In this document: in pieces, positions 37,641 through 46,901 of the stretch | Numbering within the stretch: the first letter of the stretch is position 1 | Layout of the letters: each line of letters opens with the position of its first letter | Source: Stutzerimonas zhaodongensis | Lineage (GTDB): Bacteria; Pseudomonadota; Gammaproteobacteria; Pseudomonadales; Pseudomonadaceae | Length of the DNA stretch: 64,000 bases | Reading direction: 5' to 3' | NCBI RefSeq assembly: GCF_003696365.1 | Contig: NZ_RFFM01000003.1 | Span: 124,001-188,000, forward strand | The notes under the pieces: generated by a model | Seen by the model: the letters and a program-made list of their open reading frames with translations, nothing else | Told to the model about the DNA's origin: nothing | The model's database searches: none | Program-made: the position numbers and the translations under genes

Positions 37641-39695
37641 TCAGACCAGTCCCAGCCCGGTCAGAAGCAGATCGATGAGTTTGATGCCGACAAAGGGCGC
37701 AACCAGGCCGCCCAGGCCGTAGATCAGCAGGTTGCGGCGCAAGAGGCTGGCCGAGTCGACGGCCTTTACGTTGACGCCGCGCAACGCCAGGGGAATCAGG
37801 GCGACAATGATCAGCGCGTTGAACACGATTGCGGACAGGATCGCGCTGGCAGAACTATGCAGCTGCATCACGTTCAGCGCCGAGAGCTGCGGATAGATGC
37901 CGATGAACAGTGCCGGCAGGATCGCGAAGTATTTCGCTACGTCGTTGGCGATGGAAAAGGTCGTCAGCGCACCCCGGGTGACCAGCAGTTGCTTGCCGAC
38001 CTGCACCACATCCAGCAGCTTGGTCGGGTCCGAATCCAGGTCCACCAGGTTGGCGGCCTCTCGCGCTGCCTGGGTGCCGTCATTCATCGCCATACCGACA
38101 TCGGCCTGTGCCAAGGCCGGAGCGTCATTCGCCCCGTCACCGCACATCGCGACCATCTTGCCCTCGGCTTGCTCCTGGCGAATCCGCTGCAGCTTCTTTT
38201 CCGGCGTCGCTTCGGCGATGACGTCATCGACGCCAGCTTCGGCAGCGATTGCGGCTGCGGTCAGAGGGTTGTCACCCGTGACCATCACGGTACGGATGCC
38301 CAGCTGGCGCAGCTCGGCAAAGCGCTCGCGGATGCCAGGCTTGACCACGTCCTTGAGGTGAATCGCGCCCAGCAAGCGATCGTCGGCGCATACCAGCAGA
38401 GGGGTGCCGCCGCTCTTCGCGATGGCCTGGACCTCTCGGGCCAGCACTGCCGGCATCTGTTCGCGATCCATGCCCAGGTGCCCAAGCACGGCGTCCATCG
38501 CACCCTTGCGGTAACACCGGCCTTCATGATCGGCACCAGAAAGGCGTGTTTCGGCGGTAAAGGGAATGGCCGTGACCTCTTGGCCAGCAGGCTCTTTTAC
38601 CGGGGCCAGAGCACGCAGGTATTCGACGATGGATTTACCTTCGGCGGTATCGTCGGCCAGAGAGGACAACAGTGCCGCCCAGGACAGCTCCGTTGCCGAG
38701 ACGCCCGGCGCCTTGACCATCGCTGTGCAGCGGCGATTACCAAAGGTGATGGTCCCGGTCTTGTCCAGCAGCAACACCTGCACGTCACCAGCGGCCTCCA
38801 CCGCCCGGCCTGACTTGGCGATGACGTTGAGGCGTACCAGCCTGTCCATACCCGCGATGCCGATCGCCGAGAGCAGCCCGCCGATGGTCGTTGGGATGAG
38901 CGTCACCAGCAGAGCCACCAGGTACACCAGTGGAAGGTCACCGCCGGCGAATCTGGCGAAAGGTTGTAGCGTCGCCACCACCAGCAGGAAGATCAGGGTC
39001 AGTCCGATCAGCAACACGTCGAGTGCGACCTCGTTTGGCGTCTTCTGGCGCTTGGCGCCTTCTACCAGCGCGATCATCCGGTCCAGCGTCGATTCGCCCG
39101 GGTCACTGCTGATCCGCACCAGCAGCCAGTCCGACACCACGCGGGTATTGCCGGTCACCGCCGAACGATCCCCGCCCGACTCGCGAATGACCGGAGCGGA
39201 TTCGCCCGTGATGGCGGCCTCGTTCACCGCCGCAATGCCTTCAATAACCTCGCCGTCGCCCGGGATCAGCTCACCCGCGACTACTCGCACCACATCACCA
39301 CGCCGCAAGCTGCTGGCGGCAACACTGCGAAACTCGCCGGTGTCGGTTTGCAATCGGGCTTCGAGTCCCTTCGATCCCGCTTTCAAACTGTCGGCACGTG
39401 CTTTGCCGCGCCCCTCTGCCAGCGCTTCGGCAAAGTTGGCAAAGAGCACGGTGAACCAGAGCCAGAATGCGATCTGGACGGCTACACCGGTGCTGACTGC
39501 GGCGTTGGGAATCACGCACAGCGCAGTCGTGAGCACAGCGGTGAGTTCGACCACCAGCATGACCGGCGAGCGCGACAGCGTGCGCGGATCGAGCTTGACG
39601 AAAGCCTGGCGCAGCGCCGGCTTACACAGTGAAGCGAAAGAGGTGGAAGTGGGTTGCTCGGCACCTTCGAGTGCCGTTTGATGGACGTTCATCAT
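37641..39695 (-). CDS. kdpB: K+-transporting P-type ATPase subunit KdpB
   Basis: A 684-residue P-type ATPase. Phosphorylation motif [15 protein letters not shown] in the actuator domain, [10 protein letters not shown] and [10 protein letters not shown] in the hinge. It drives potassium uptake with KdpA and KdpC. The start may be ATG 39695 or the next codon at 39692; GAGGAG lies just upstream. Confidence 0.97.
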   Translation of the reverse strand: MMNVHQTALEGAEQPTSTSFASLCKPALRQAFVKLDPRTLSRSPVMLVVELTAVLTTALCVIPNAAVSTGVAVQIAFWLWFTVLFANFAEALAEGRGKARADSLKAGSKGLEARLQTDTGEFRSVAASSLRRGDVVRVVAGELIPGDGEVIEGIAAVNEAAITGESAPVIRESGGDRSAVTGNTRVVSDWLLVRISSDPGESTLDRMIALVEGAKRQKTPNEVALDVLLIGLTLIFLLVVATLQPFARFAGGDLPLVYLVALLVTLIPTTIGGLLSAIGIAGMDRLVRLNVIAKSGRAVEAAGDVQVLLLDKTGTITFGNRRCTAMVKAPGVSATELSWAALLSSLADDTAEGKSIVEYLRALAPVKEPAGQEVTAIPFTAETRLSGADHEGRCYRKGAMDAVLGHLGMDREQMPAVLAREVQAIAKSGGTPLLVCADDRLLGAIHLKDVVKPGIRERFAELRQLGIRTVMVTGDNPLTAAAIAAEAGVDDVIAEATPEKKLQRIRQEQAEGKMVAMCGDGANDAPALAQADVGMAMNDGTQAAREAANLVDLDSDPTKLLDVVQVGKQLLVTRGALTTFSIANDVAKYFAILPALFIGIYPQLSALNVMQLHSSASAILSAIVFNALIIVALIPLALRGVNVKAVDSASLLRRNLLIYGLGGLVAPFVGIKLIDLLLTGLGLV

Positions 39696-39703
39696 GACGC
39701 TCC

Positions 39704-41404
39704 TCAGAAGCCCTGCAGCAGGAAGAAATGTTCAGCGACCGGCCCCAGTGCCAGTACCGGCAGGAATGTGAGCCCACCGACCAGCAGGATCACCAGGGTC
39801 AGCAGCACCACGAACAGCGGGCCGTGGGTGGGAAAGCTGTTGGCATCGACCGGTGCGCGGTTCTTGGCTGCCAGGCCACCGGCGATTGCCAGCACAGGCA
39901 GGATGAAACCGAAGCGGCCCAGCAACATGGCGAATGCGATCATCAGGTTGTGGTAAGGCGTACCGGCACCGAACCCTGCAAAGGCCGACCCGTTGTTGCC
40001 CGTGCCAGAGGTATAGGCGTAGAGGATCTGGCTGAGGCCGTGAGGCCCCGGATTGGCGATCGACTCGGCAGGCCCTGACAGGCTGACGCCGAGCGCCGTG
40101 AGCACAAGCACACCCACGGGCATCACCAGCAGCGTCGCGACCAGCAGGCGAACCTCGCGCGCTTCAAGTTTCTTGCCCAGATATTCGGGCGTGCGGCCAA
40201 TCATCAGGCCAGCCAGGAACACCGTGATCAGGACGAACAGCAGCATGCCGTACAGCCCGGCGCCCACGCCGCCGAAGATGATTTCGCCAAGCATCATGTT
40301 CACCAGCGGCACCATGCCACCCAGCGCGCTGAAACTGTCATGCATGGCATTGACCGAGCCATTGGACGCCGCACTCGTGGTGGTTGCCCACAGCGCGGAT
40401 GCCGCGACGCCGAACCGGCTCTCCTTACCCTCGAGCGAGCCACTCTGCTCCACCGCCAGCCCCGCCAACGCCGGGTTCGCCTGATGTTCCGCAACCAGCG
40501 TGACGCCAAGCCCGAGGGTGAATACAAGCAGCATGCAGGCCAGGATCGCTCGGCTCTGCCGCAGATCGCGCACGTAGTGTCCGAACATGAAGACCAACGC
40601 TGCGGGGATCAGAATGATCGATACGACTTCGAACAGATTGCTCCACGCGGTCGGGTTCTCGAAGGGATGCGCCGAGTTGACGCCGAAGAAGCCGCCGCCA
40701 TTGGTGCCAAGCTGTTTGATGGCGATCTGGCTGGCCGCTGGGCCCAGGGGAATGCTCTGCTCGCCACCTTGCATCGTGACTGCCTGAACATAGCTGGCCA
40801 GGCTTTGCGGAACGCCCTGCCAGACGAGCAGCAACGCAAGTACCAGGCAGAACGGCAACAGACCATAGAGGACCGCTCGGGTCAGATCGACCCAGAAGTT
40901 GCCAATTTCCTTGGCGGAGCGACGCGACAGTGCTCGACAAAACACCACCAGCACCGCAAGGCCAACCGCAGGGCTGACGAAGTTCTGCACGCCAAGGCCC
41001 AGCATCTGGCTGAAATAGCTGAGTTGGGATTCCCCGCTATAAGCCTGCCAGTTGGTGTTGGTCACGAAGCTCACGGCTGTGTTGAGTGCCAGGTGCCATT
41101 CCATGCCGGGAATGCCTTGCGGATTCAGCGGAAGGCTCGCCTGCAACATCAGGATCGCGAACAGCACGATCAGGCTCACAGCGGTCAGGGCCAGCAGCGC
41201 CAGGCTGTAGCCCTTCCAATCCTGCTCACGGTTTTCGTCGACGCCCGCAATCCGATAACACAGGCGTTCGACTGGCAGGAGCAACGGTGTCAGCCAGGTG
41301 CGTTCACCCTCCATGACTCGGAACAGGTATCGCCCCAGCCAGGGTGCCGGCAACAGCACCAATATGAAAAAGGCCGCAATCAGCCAGTAATCGTTGGCGT
41401 GCAT
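39704..41404 (-). CDS. kdpA: K+-transporting ATPase subunit KdpA
   Basis: The 566-residue potassium-binding and translocating subunit with about ten membrane helices and four pore-like segments, including [29 protein letters not shown] and [13 protein letters not shown]. It lies eight bases after kdpF. Confidence 0.97.
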   Translation of the reverse strand: MHANDYWLIAAFFILVLLPAPWLGRYLFRVMEGERTWLTPLLLPVERLCYRIAGVDENREQDWKGYSLALLALTAVSLIVLFAILMLQASLPLNPQGIPGMEWHLALNTAVSFVTNTNWQAYSGESQLSYFSQMLGLGVQNFVSPAVGLAVLVVFCRALSRRSAKEIGNFWVDLTRAVLYGLLPFCLVLALLLVWQGVPQSLASYVQAVTMQGGEQSIPLGPAASQIAIKQLGTNGGGFFGVNSAHPFENPTAWSNLFEVVSIILIPAALVFMFGHYVRDLRQSRAILACMLLVFTLGLGVTLVAEHQANPALAGLAVEQSGSLEGKESRFGVAASALWATTTSAASNGSVNAMHDSFSALGGMVPLVNMMLGEIIFGGVGAGLYGMLLFVLITVFLAGLMIGRTPEYLGKKLEAREVRLLVATLLVMPVGVLVLTALGVSLSGPAESIANPGPHGLSQILYAYTSGTGNNGSAFAGFGAGTPYHNLMIAFAMLLGRFGFILPVLAIAGGLAAKNRAPVDANSFPTHGPLFVVLLTLVILLVGGLTFLPVLALGPVAEHFFLLQGF

Positions 41405-41412
41405 GCGACCCC

Positions 41413-41502
41413 CTAGCTGCGTTCGGTGCGCAGCAGCGCGACCAGAAGGTAGATGAACAAAATGATTGCCAGGCCCAGCGAGAGCCCGTCGAGGAATGTC
41501 AT
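41413..41502 (-). CDS. kdpF: KdpF small membrane subunit
   Basis: A 29-residue peptide with a single membrane helix (LGLAIILFIYLLVALL) ending in RTERS. It precedes kdpA as in other kdpFABC operons and stabilises the complex. Found by reading the short gap upstream of kdpA. Confidence 0.9.
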   Translation of the reverse strand: MTFLDGLSLGLAIILFIYLLVALLRTERS

Positions 41503-41556
41503 GGGTGCTGTACTCCGAATTCGCATCAGTGCGGTGCGGAGATTTTCAGAGCGGGG

Positions 41557-41599
41557 GGCGTAAAGATTCGATTGCGCGACCAGCGCAGCGGCGTAAAGA
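41557..41599 (-). promoter_or_regulatory. Direct repeats upstream of kdpF, candidate KdpE sites
   Basis: The ten bases GGCGTAAAGA occur at 41557-41566 and 41590-41599 in the same orientation, 33 bases apart (three helical turns). On the minus strand they read TCTTTACGCC. They lie 55-97 bases upstream of kdpF, a good position for activator boxes. Confidence 0.5.
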
Positions 41600-41757
41600 A
41601 AACGTATTTTTTCGGGATCAGCGATCGAACTCTGGTCGCCGCGGCGTAACGGCTAGCCGGCCATTCGCAGGTCATGGACAGAAAGGCCGTTGCGACTTTT
41701 GGAGGATCGAGCCCGTGTCAACTTCTGACGCCGGGCCATTTCATCAGCATGAATGGA

Positions 41758-42657
41758 TCACCTGTCGTCAGGTTGCACCTGATACAGCTCCGGTAACTCG
41801 TAGCGCAAGCCGTAGCCGGCGTAGATGCCCTCTACCACGCCCTCCCTGATAAGCCCTTCCAGCTCGCCTTCCAGCGCATAGGCCAGCTGCCGGTTGGACT
41901 CGTGAACCGCCATGCCGAGGTCCCAGACCTGCTTGCCCATGTTCGGATAGGCGTTGTCTGCAAGTTTGATATGGCCGTCCGCCGCCTGGCCGAGCATCCA
42001 CTCGATCTCCCCCCGCATCGCCATGGTCGCGTCCACTTCCCCGCCTTGCATGGCCGCGAATGCCGCCTGGGCGGTTGGATAGTGATGCAGCATTTTCGCG
42101 ATGCTGCCGTTGAACACAGACGCCAGATAGAACGACGGAACGCTTTCAACTTCTACCCCGACCGGGTGGTAACGCAGCACGCCGACGCTCGACAGCTCGT
42201 CTATGCGTCGGTCGTCATAGGCGGTCTGCCAGCGCTCACGCTGGTAGGGGCCGAACATGACCACCAGCTCGTTTATCAGCTCGCCCAGCTCGTTCTGCTT
42301 GTAGGAAAAGTCGCGGTCGTAGGGCACGCGCATCATCACGTCGGCGAGCACGTTCGGACGCAGGTAATGCCCCTTCCAGATGAAATTGCGCAAGTCGCCG
42401 TCCAGCGTCTCGTCGGGCGTTACCCAGAGCAGTTCCAGTTTCAAATCGAGCCCGTCGGCCAGCTTGCGCGCTAGATCGACATCCACCCCGCGCGCCTCGC
42501 CATCAGCCATGAAGCTGTATGGCGGGAAGTTTTCGTACATCGCGACCTTGAGAAAGCCAGACTCCATGATGTCGTCGAATGCCCGAACCTTGACCACGTC
42601 GGCCTGGGCCGTTGCGCAACAGATCAGCACCCAGAAACCGACGAGTAACCAGCGCAT
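41758..42657 (-). CDS. MxaJ/XoxJ-like periplasmic substrate-binding protein of the quinoprotein system
   Basis: A 299-residue solute-binding-type protein with a signal peptide (WLLVGFWVLICCATAQA, cleavage near residue 19). The mature part (GFLKVAMYENFPPYSFMADGEARGVDVDLARKLADGLDL) is of the SBP_bac_3 fold used by MxaJ proteins that support PQQ dehydrogenases. It follows the cytochrome gene by five bases. Role in dehydrogenase maturation or electron transfer is inferred. Confidence 0.82.
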   Translation of the reverse strand: MRWLLVGFWVLICCATAQADVVKVRAFDDIMESGFLKVAMYENFPPYSFMADGEARGVDVDLARKLADGLDLKLELLWVTPDETLDGDLRNFIWKGHYLRPNVLADVMMRVPYDRDFSYKQNELGELINELVVMFGPYQRERWQTAYDDRRIDELSSVGVLRYHPVGVEVESVPSFYLASVFNGSIAKMLHHYPTAQAAFAAMQGGEVDATMAMRGEIEWMLGQAADGHIKLADNAYPNMGKQVWDLGMAVHESNRQLAYALEGELEGLIREGVVEGIYAGYGLRYELPELYQVQPDDR

Positions 42658-42662
42658 GGCGA

Positions 42663-43100
42663 TCACTGCTTGGCAGCTTCGCTTTCGATGTAGGTTCGGA
42701 TCGCCCAGAGCGCTTCCTGGCTCAGGTAGTCGGCCATGCGCGGCATGTATACGGCACCGTCGCGAACCGCTCCGTTGATCACGCGCTCCCTGTACCACTC
42801 GTCACCGTCGTAACTGGCCTCCAGCTCACGCAGATCGGGCGCGATACCGCCGGAGATCGCTTCCAGCCCGTGGCAGCGGGCGCAGTTCTGGTTGTACGCA
42901 GAGGCGCCGATCTCGACGGCCTTGTCATGGTCTTCACTGGGTGCGCGGTACGGATTCTCTTCCACCCACTCTTCGCCCAGCGGTGAAAGGCCTTTGGTTT
43001 CTACTTTCTGGGGCGTGACGTCGCCATGAGCCAGGGCCAGGCCGGCAAACCCGAGCAGACCAGCAGCAAAGAAAGCGCGCAGTGCAATTTTATTATTCAT
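42663..43100 (-). CDS. pedF: Cytochrome c of the PQQ-dependent alcohol oxidation chain (ExaB/PedF type)
   Basis: A 145-residue periplasmic cytochrome: signal peptide cleaved after LALA (near residue 24), mature start HGDVTPQ, one heme site CARCH and probable distal Met in VYMPRMADYL. It takes electrons from the alcohol dehydrogenase. In relatives it adjoins the calcium-type dehydrogenase gene; here that gene is absent from the neighbourhood. Start set at MNNKIALR; a GTG three codons upstream is possible. Confidence 0.9.
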   Translation of the reverse strand: MNNKIALRAFFAAGLLGFAGLALAHGDVTPQKVETKGLSPLGEEWVEENPYRAPSEDHDKAVEIGASAYNQNCARCHGLEAISGGIAPDLRELEASYDGDEWYRERVINGAVRDGAVYMPRMADYLSQEALWAIRTYIESEAAKQ

Positions 43101-43210
43101 GACCACCACCGTTGATTTCGATTACCTGAGCAAGGCCGCTCCTCGTGGAGCGCATGCTGGTCATCTTGGCGGCGGCGTGGCGACGGCAGAATCCTGCTTT
43201 GGTTGTCGGC

Positions 43211-43230
43211 GTCTCCTCCCTTGGTAGTAG
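43211..43230 (-). promoter_or_regulatory. exa/ped motif upstream of the cytochrome gene
   Basis: On the minus strand: CTACTACCAAGGGAGGAGAC. This is the fullest copy of the motif and shares 16 of 18 bases with the copy upstream of the PQQ dehydrogenase. It lies 111 bases upstream of the start, the same distance as at the dehydrogenase. Confidence 0.65.
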
Positions 43231-43358
43231 GGTCTCATGCCCCTGGAGTGGAGCAATCGGTCAGTGCCCAGGCTCACAGCACAGCAGTTACACCTACCGG
43301 GACGACCATGGCTGCTGGCTGGCAGGAACCTGCGGATCCAGTGGTCGAACCCACAGCC

Positions 43359-43385
43359 GGGCCGAGGCCATTGCAGCCTCGGCCC
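43359..43385 (-). terminator. Hairpin downstream of the pectate lyase
   Basis: A perfect ten base pair stem (GGGCCGAGGC and GCCTCGGCCC) with a seven base loop starts 11 bases after the stop. There is no clear T-run, so it may stabilise the mRNA or give weak termination. Confidence 0.5.
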
Positions 43386-43396
43386 AGCCCCACTGG

Positions 43397-44746
43397 TCAA
43401 TGTGGGCGATTGCCCGGTTTACCAAGTGTCATGACCGGACCGACGTTGCGCTTGAGCAACGCAGGAATCGCCTGTGCCGGGTGCACTCGCGTACGAAGCG
43501 TCGGCTGCCAGGAGGTATCGGTGACCAGTTGCAGGTTGGCCGGGGCCTGTGCGTTATACGCCTCCAGCAGGTCCACCTTGCGGCGGTTGATGACGTTGTC
43601 TTTGGCCGTGATCGCCTGCCCTTTCCAGTGCTTGATGATCCGCTCCTGCTTCACCGAAGGGCTGAAGGTAAAGGCGTTCGCCTCTGCCCAGATATGCGAG
43701 TCGTAACCCACGCCAAAGACGTAGCCGAAGGAGACGCGGGCATCGTCGTTACGGATGAAATGGTTGTTGTAGACGTCTGCCTGCCCCCAGCGCAGGCGTG
43801 GCGCGCGCTGCCCGACGTTGACGAACTCATTGTGATGGATGGTCACTCTCAGCTTGCCAGGATCACCCGCCGCCGGCGAATCGGTGGAACCGATCAGCAT
43901 GAGCTTGTCCCGATTTTCGAAGCGGTTATAGGAAATCGTGACCAGATCAGATCCGTAGGTGATGTCCACCGAACCGTCGTGCTGCTGGAACGGCCTGCCG
44001 AAATACGACGGCAACAGGTCATCGAAATCAGGCTCGTCACTGTAGTAGTTGTGATCGATCCAGATATTCGACGAACCATTGATGATCTGGACCATGTCGT
44101 ATTCGCTGTTCCAGTTGCCAGCCGAGCCATCGGTCGGGTCCCACTGCGGGAAGCAGTCGCTCACGGCCAAGTGGTTCAGGTTGCGCACGATCACGTTGCG
44201 TTGGCCGTCGATTCTCAGCGATAGGCCGATAAGGCTCGCTTCAGGCGTCGCCCCAATGATGGTGGTGTTGCTGGGTACAAAGAGCAGCATGGTTTGACGC
44301 TGATTTTCAGCGGCCTGCACCCGTGCATTTTCCGGCCCGCCTGAGGGCTCCGTGTCCCAACCCCACACTGCAGGATCGTATGTCGCCAGGTAGCTCTCGA
44401 GGGTGTAACCGGTGCCCCGTGCGTAATCCGCACAGCTCAGGGGGTTGCCCGAGTCGTCTGAATCCCCCAGCAGAGTGCCGTGAACGCGGATGATCTTTGG
44501 TTCATCACCCGCCTCATCGAAGGCGGCCTTCATCTGCGCCCGAGTGGTTACATCATAGACCCGTGAAGGCGCAGCAAGCGCACCGCCGGTGGTGCCGGCG
44601 CCCATGGAGGCGAAGCCGTCGCGAGCCGGCAGCGTTTGCCGCTCCAGCGGAACCTTGCCTGGGTGCATGACTGGCGAAGCAGCAAAAGCGACTGGAGTCA
44701 GCGCCACGCCTATAGACATAGCCATGAGTGTCACAACATTCCGCAT
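43397..44746 (-). CDS. Secreted pectate lyase, polysaccharide lyase family 1
   Basis: Cleaves polygalacturonate by beta-elimination. The 449-residue protein has a signal peptide (MRNVVTLMAMSIGVALTPVAFA) and a right-handed beta-helix. Family motifs: NWNSEYDMVQIINGSSNIWIDHN with calcium-ligand Asp, DGSVDITYGSDLVTISYN, and catalytic-type Arg in RAPRLRWGQADVYNNHF. AAGGA lies seven bases before the ATG at 44746; the open frame runs on upstream without coding features. The product oligogalacturonates would feed the uronate pathway at 1-7.6 kb. Confidence 0.9.
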   Translation of the reverse strand: MRNVVTLMAMSIGVALTPVAFAASPVMHPGKVPLERQTLPARDGFASMGAGTTGGALAAPSRVYDVTTRAQMKAAFDEAGDEPKIIRVHGTLLGDSDDSGNPLSCADYARGTGYTLESYLATYDPAVWGWDTEPSGGPENARVQAAENQRQTMLLFVPSNTTIIGATPEASLIGLSLRIDGQRNVIVRNLNHLAVSDCFPQWDPTDGSAGNWNSEYDMVQIINGSSNIWIDHNYYSDEPDFDDLLPSYFGRPFQQHDGSVDITYGSDLVTISYNRFENRDKLMLIGSTDSPAAGDPGKLRVTIHHNEFVNVGQRAPRLRWGQADVYNNHFIRNDDARVSFGYVFGVGYDSHIWAEANAFTFSPSVKQERIIKHWKGQAITAKDNVINRRKVDLLEAYNAQAPANLQLVTDTSWQPTLRTRVHPAQAIPALLKRNVGPVMTLGKPGNRPH

Positions 44747-45006
44747 GTTCTTATCCTTATTTTGATTGTTGTCATACTTCAGGGTTAATAACCGGCCGAA
44801 GCGGCCCGCTACTCGGCCGATCGTTAGTCTAGGCGGCATTTTCAGCACGTCTACTTGAGATATGACGTCATACCTTATGAGGAATGATTTTCCGACGAAA
44901 TGCGTTTGCTGTGAATGTACGCTAGGCTCTCCGGCCATCGCCGCACGGTAGACGAGCCTGTCGGCACGGTTGCCTCGCTCCATCTCATCAATGCTCCGGA
45001 TTTCTC
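44747..45006. promoter_or_regulatory. Divergent intergenic region, pectate lyase / exonuclease
   Basis: 260 bases between divergent starts. I see the pectate lyase ribosome binding site but no convincing operator, and none of the uronate GntR-type sites. Confidence 0.3.
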
Positions 45007-45651
45007 ATGCCCCTTATCCGTATCCCGCAGGTAACCGAGCTGGAGGCCCTGCCCCGCTTCGATGGGCTGCAGCTCGAAGAGATCGTTGCGCCTGAAACGC
45101 CAGCGGCCTTCGCTGAAGCCGTGAAGGATATCTTCGCGAGGCAGCACGTCGGCTTCGATACCGAATCCAAGCCCACCTTCAAGGTGGGCGAAGTATCCAC
45201 GGGGCCGCACCTCATCCAGTTTGCAACCTGCGAACGGGCCTATTTGTTCAAAGTGGGCCTGGACGGCTGCATCGAGGCCGCTCGCTCGATACTTGAGTCG
45301 GATCGGGTGCTGAAAGTTGGCTTCGGGTTGAGCTCTGATCGAAGCCGTCTGCGCAGCCGGCTGGGTATCGAACTGCGCCACTTCATCGATCTCGGTACGA
45401 CGTTGCGCTATCAGGGCAAGAAGGGACAGGTCGGGCTGAGAGGCGCGGTTGCCGCCGTGCTGGGCGCGCGCGTAAGCAAGTCCCGAAGCGTCTCGACGTC
45501 CAATTGGGCCAGTCGCACGCTTACCGACGCGCAGCGGGTCTACGCCGCCAATGACGCCTACGCAGCGCTCCGGGTGTTCATGGCGCTGGGCGATGATGCA
45601 GAAAGATCACTGGCAGACCGCATCATGCCGGCAGAGAGCGAAAGCACCTAG
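45007..45651 (+). CDS. 3'-5' exonuclease domain protein (DEDDy, RNase D-like)
   Basis: A 214-residue protein consisting of one 3'-5' exonuclease domain. Exo I motif GFDTESKP (Asp/Glu), Exo II-type segment VLKVGFGLSSDRSRL with Asp, and Exo III YAANDAYAAL. It lacks the HRDC domains of RNase D. Likely acts on RNA or DNA ends in the cytoplasm; the substrate is unknown. Confidence 0.88.
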   Translation: MPLIRIPQVTELEALPRFDGLQLEEIVAPETPAAFAEAVKDIFARQHVGFDTESKPTFKVGEVSTGPHLIQFATCERAYLFKVGLDGCIEAARSILESDRVLKVGFGLSSDRSRLRSRLGIELRHFIDLGTTLRYQGKKGQVGLRGAVAAVLGARVSKSRSVSTSNWASRTLTDAQRVYAANDAYAALRVFMALGDDAERSLADRIMPAESEST

Positions 45652-45761
45652 AGCACCCAGAACACGCCGAGCGCTCATCAGCGAGCGCTCCATTTACAGA
45701 AGCGTGCAACGCATGCCCTCCAGCGGCGTCTACCCCAGAGACGTTCCCAGAGGAGGTAGAT

Positions 45762-46301
45762 GTGGAAGGCATGTTTTTCAGCGGCTGGTCAACACTGGTT
45801 CGTACGCTGGTCATCGGCGTACTGGCCTATATCAACCTGATCGTACTGCTGCGTATCTCTGGCAGGCGGACGCTCTCGAAGATGAATGCGTTCGACCTCA
45901 TCGTCACGGTTGCCCTCGGTTCGACCTTTGCCACCATCTTGCTGAATCGGGACGTATCGCTGGCCGAAGGCACACTGGCGCTCGCCTTGCTGATCGGGCT
46001 GCAGTATCTGGTGACCTGGACGAGTGTGCGGGCCGGCTGGATTCGCAAACTGGTGACCGGCGAGCCAGCCCTGTTGTTCTATCAAGGGCAAATGCTGAAA
46101 AGCGCAATGCGCGCGGCCCGGGTAACCGAAGATGAAGTGCGCTCGGCGATTCGCTCCAGCGGGCTGTCTGCGATGGACGAAGTGGACGCCGTGATCCTGG
46201 AGACGGACGGAAGCTTCAGTGTCGTGAAGAAAGGCTCAGGTCATAGCCGTTCGAGTCTGTCCGGCGTCATGACGCCCGGGCCACGAGACATTCAGGTGTA
46301 G
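45762..46301 (+). CDS. DUF421/YetF-family membrane protein
   Basis: A 179-residue protein with three N-terminal helices and the family segment LLRISGRRTLSKMNAFDLIVTVALGSTFATILL, followed by a cytoplasmic domain (GEPALLFYQGQMLKSAMRAARVTEDEVRSAIRSSGL). It starts with GTG at 45762, set by AGGAGG six bases upstream. Function unknown. Confidence 0.9.
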   Translation: MEGMFFSGWSTLVRTLVIGVLAYINLIVLLRISGRRTLSKMNAFDLIVTVALGSTFATILLNRDVSLAEGTLALALLIGLQYLVTWTSVRAGWIRKLVTGEPALLFYQGQMLKSAMRAARVTEDEVRSAIRSSGLSAMDEVDAVILETDGSFSVVKKGSGHSRSSLSGVMTPGPRDIQV

Positions 46302-46347
46302 CCTCATACTGGTATAGCCGCACCGTCCGTTTATGGAGGTTGGCAGC

Positions 46348-46779
46348 ATGCAGGTTTTGCTGAACATCGATGTCGGTGACGTAACGCGCGCCATCACCTT
46401 CTACCGAGACGCGCTCGGATTGACCCACGCGCGCACCTTGCTCGAAGGGGCCGTCGCTGAAATGCTTGGCGCCGGATGTCGGATTTATCTGATCGAACGA
46501 GCGACGTACGAGCCAGCTACAGAATCGGGCGATGCGCTGCGCACCTATGAACGGCACTGGACGCCAGTCCACCCTGACTTTGTCGTTGACGACGTAGACC
46601 AGGCGCTGGCGCAGGCCATAGCGGCAGGCGCGATAGCGGAGACGCCCGTGCGTACGTTCGACTGGGGCAGGCTGGTCACCCTGAGCGACCCCTTCGGTAA
46701 CGGCTTCTGTCTGATCGAATTTCCCGGTGAACCCTATGCCCTGGAAAGCGGGCCAAGCGGGACGGCAGAAGCTCCATAG
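46348..46779 (+). CDS. VOC-family (glyoxalase/bleomycin resistance-like) protein
   Basis: A 143-residue protein of two beta-alpha-beta-beta-beta modules (MQVLLNIDVGDVTRAITFYRDALG and VDDVDQALAQAIAAGA...LSDPFGNGFCLIEF). The ATG at 46348 has GGAGG eight bases upstream. Substrate unknown. Confidence 0.87.
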   Translation: MQVLLNIDVGDVTRAITFYRDALGLTHARTLLEGAVAEMLGAGCRIYLIERATYEPATESGDALRTYERHWTPVHPDFVVDDVDQALAQAIAAGAIAETPVRTFDWGRLVTLSDPFGNGFCLIEFPGEPYALESGPSGTAEAP

Positions 46780-46901
46780 TGATTTCTGCCTATTGCCCCA
46801 TGTCGGCCGAACATTTTTGTAAATGGCCTTTAAGAAAGTCCGGACATCGCCGAGAAGATGAATGAGCAAACATTGCTCTCCAATTCATCGGGTACGGACC
46901 A

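Larger units (their letters stand above)
43101..43396. promoter_or_regulatory. Intergenic region upstream of the cytochrome gene and downstream of the pectate lyase
   Basis: About 296 bases without a credible gene. It holds the exa/ped motif at 43211-43230 for the cytochrome operon and a hairpin at 43359-43385 just after the pectate lyase. Nothing else recognised. Confidence 0.5.

Noticed and set aside
37434..38813. A 459-codon plus-strand frame opposite kdpC/kdpB
   Set aside because: Antisense shadow of kdpB, whose P-type ATPase motifs are complete on the other strand.
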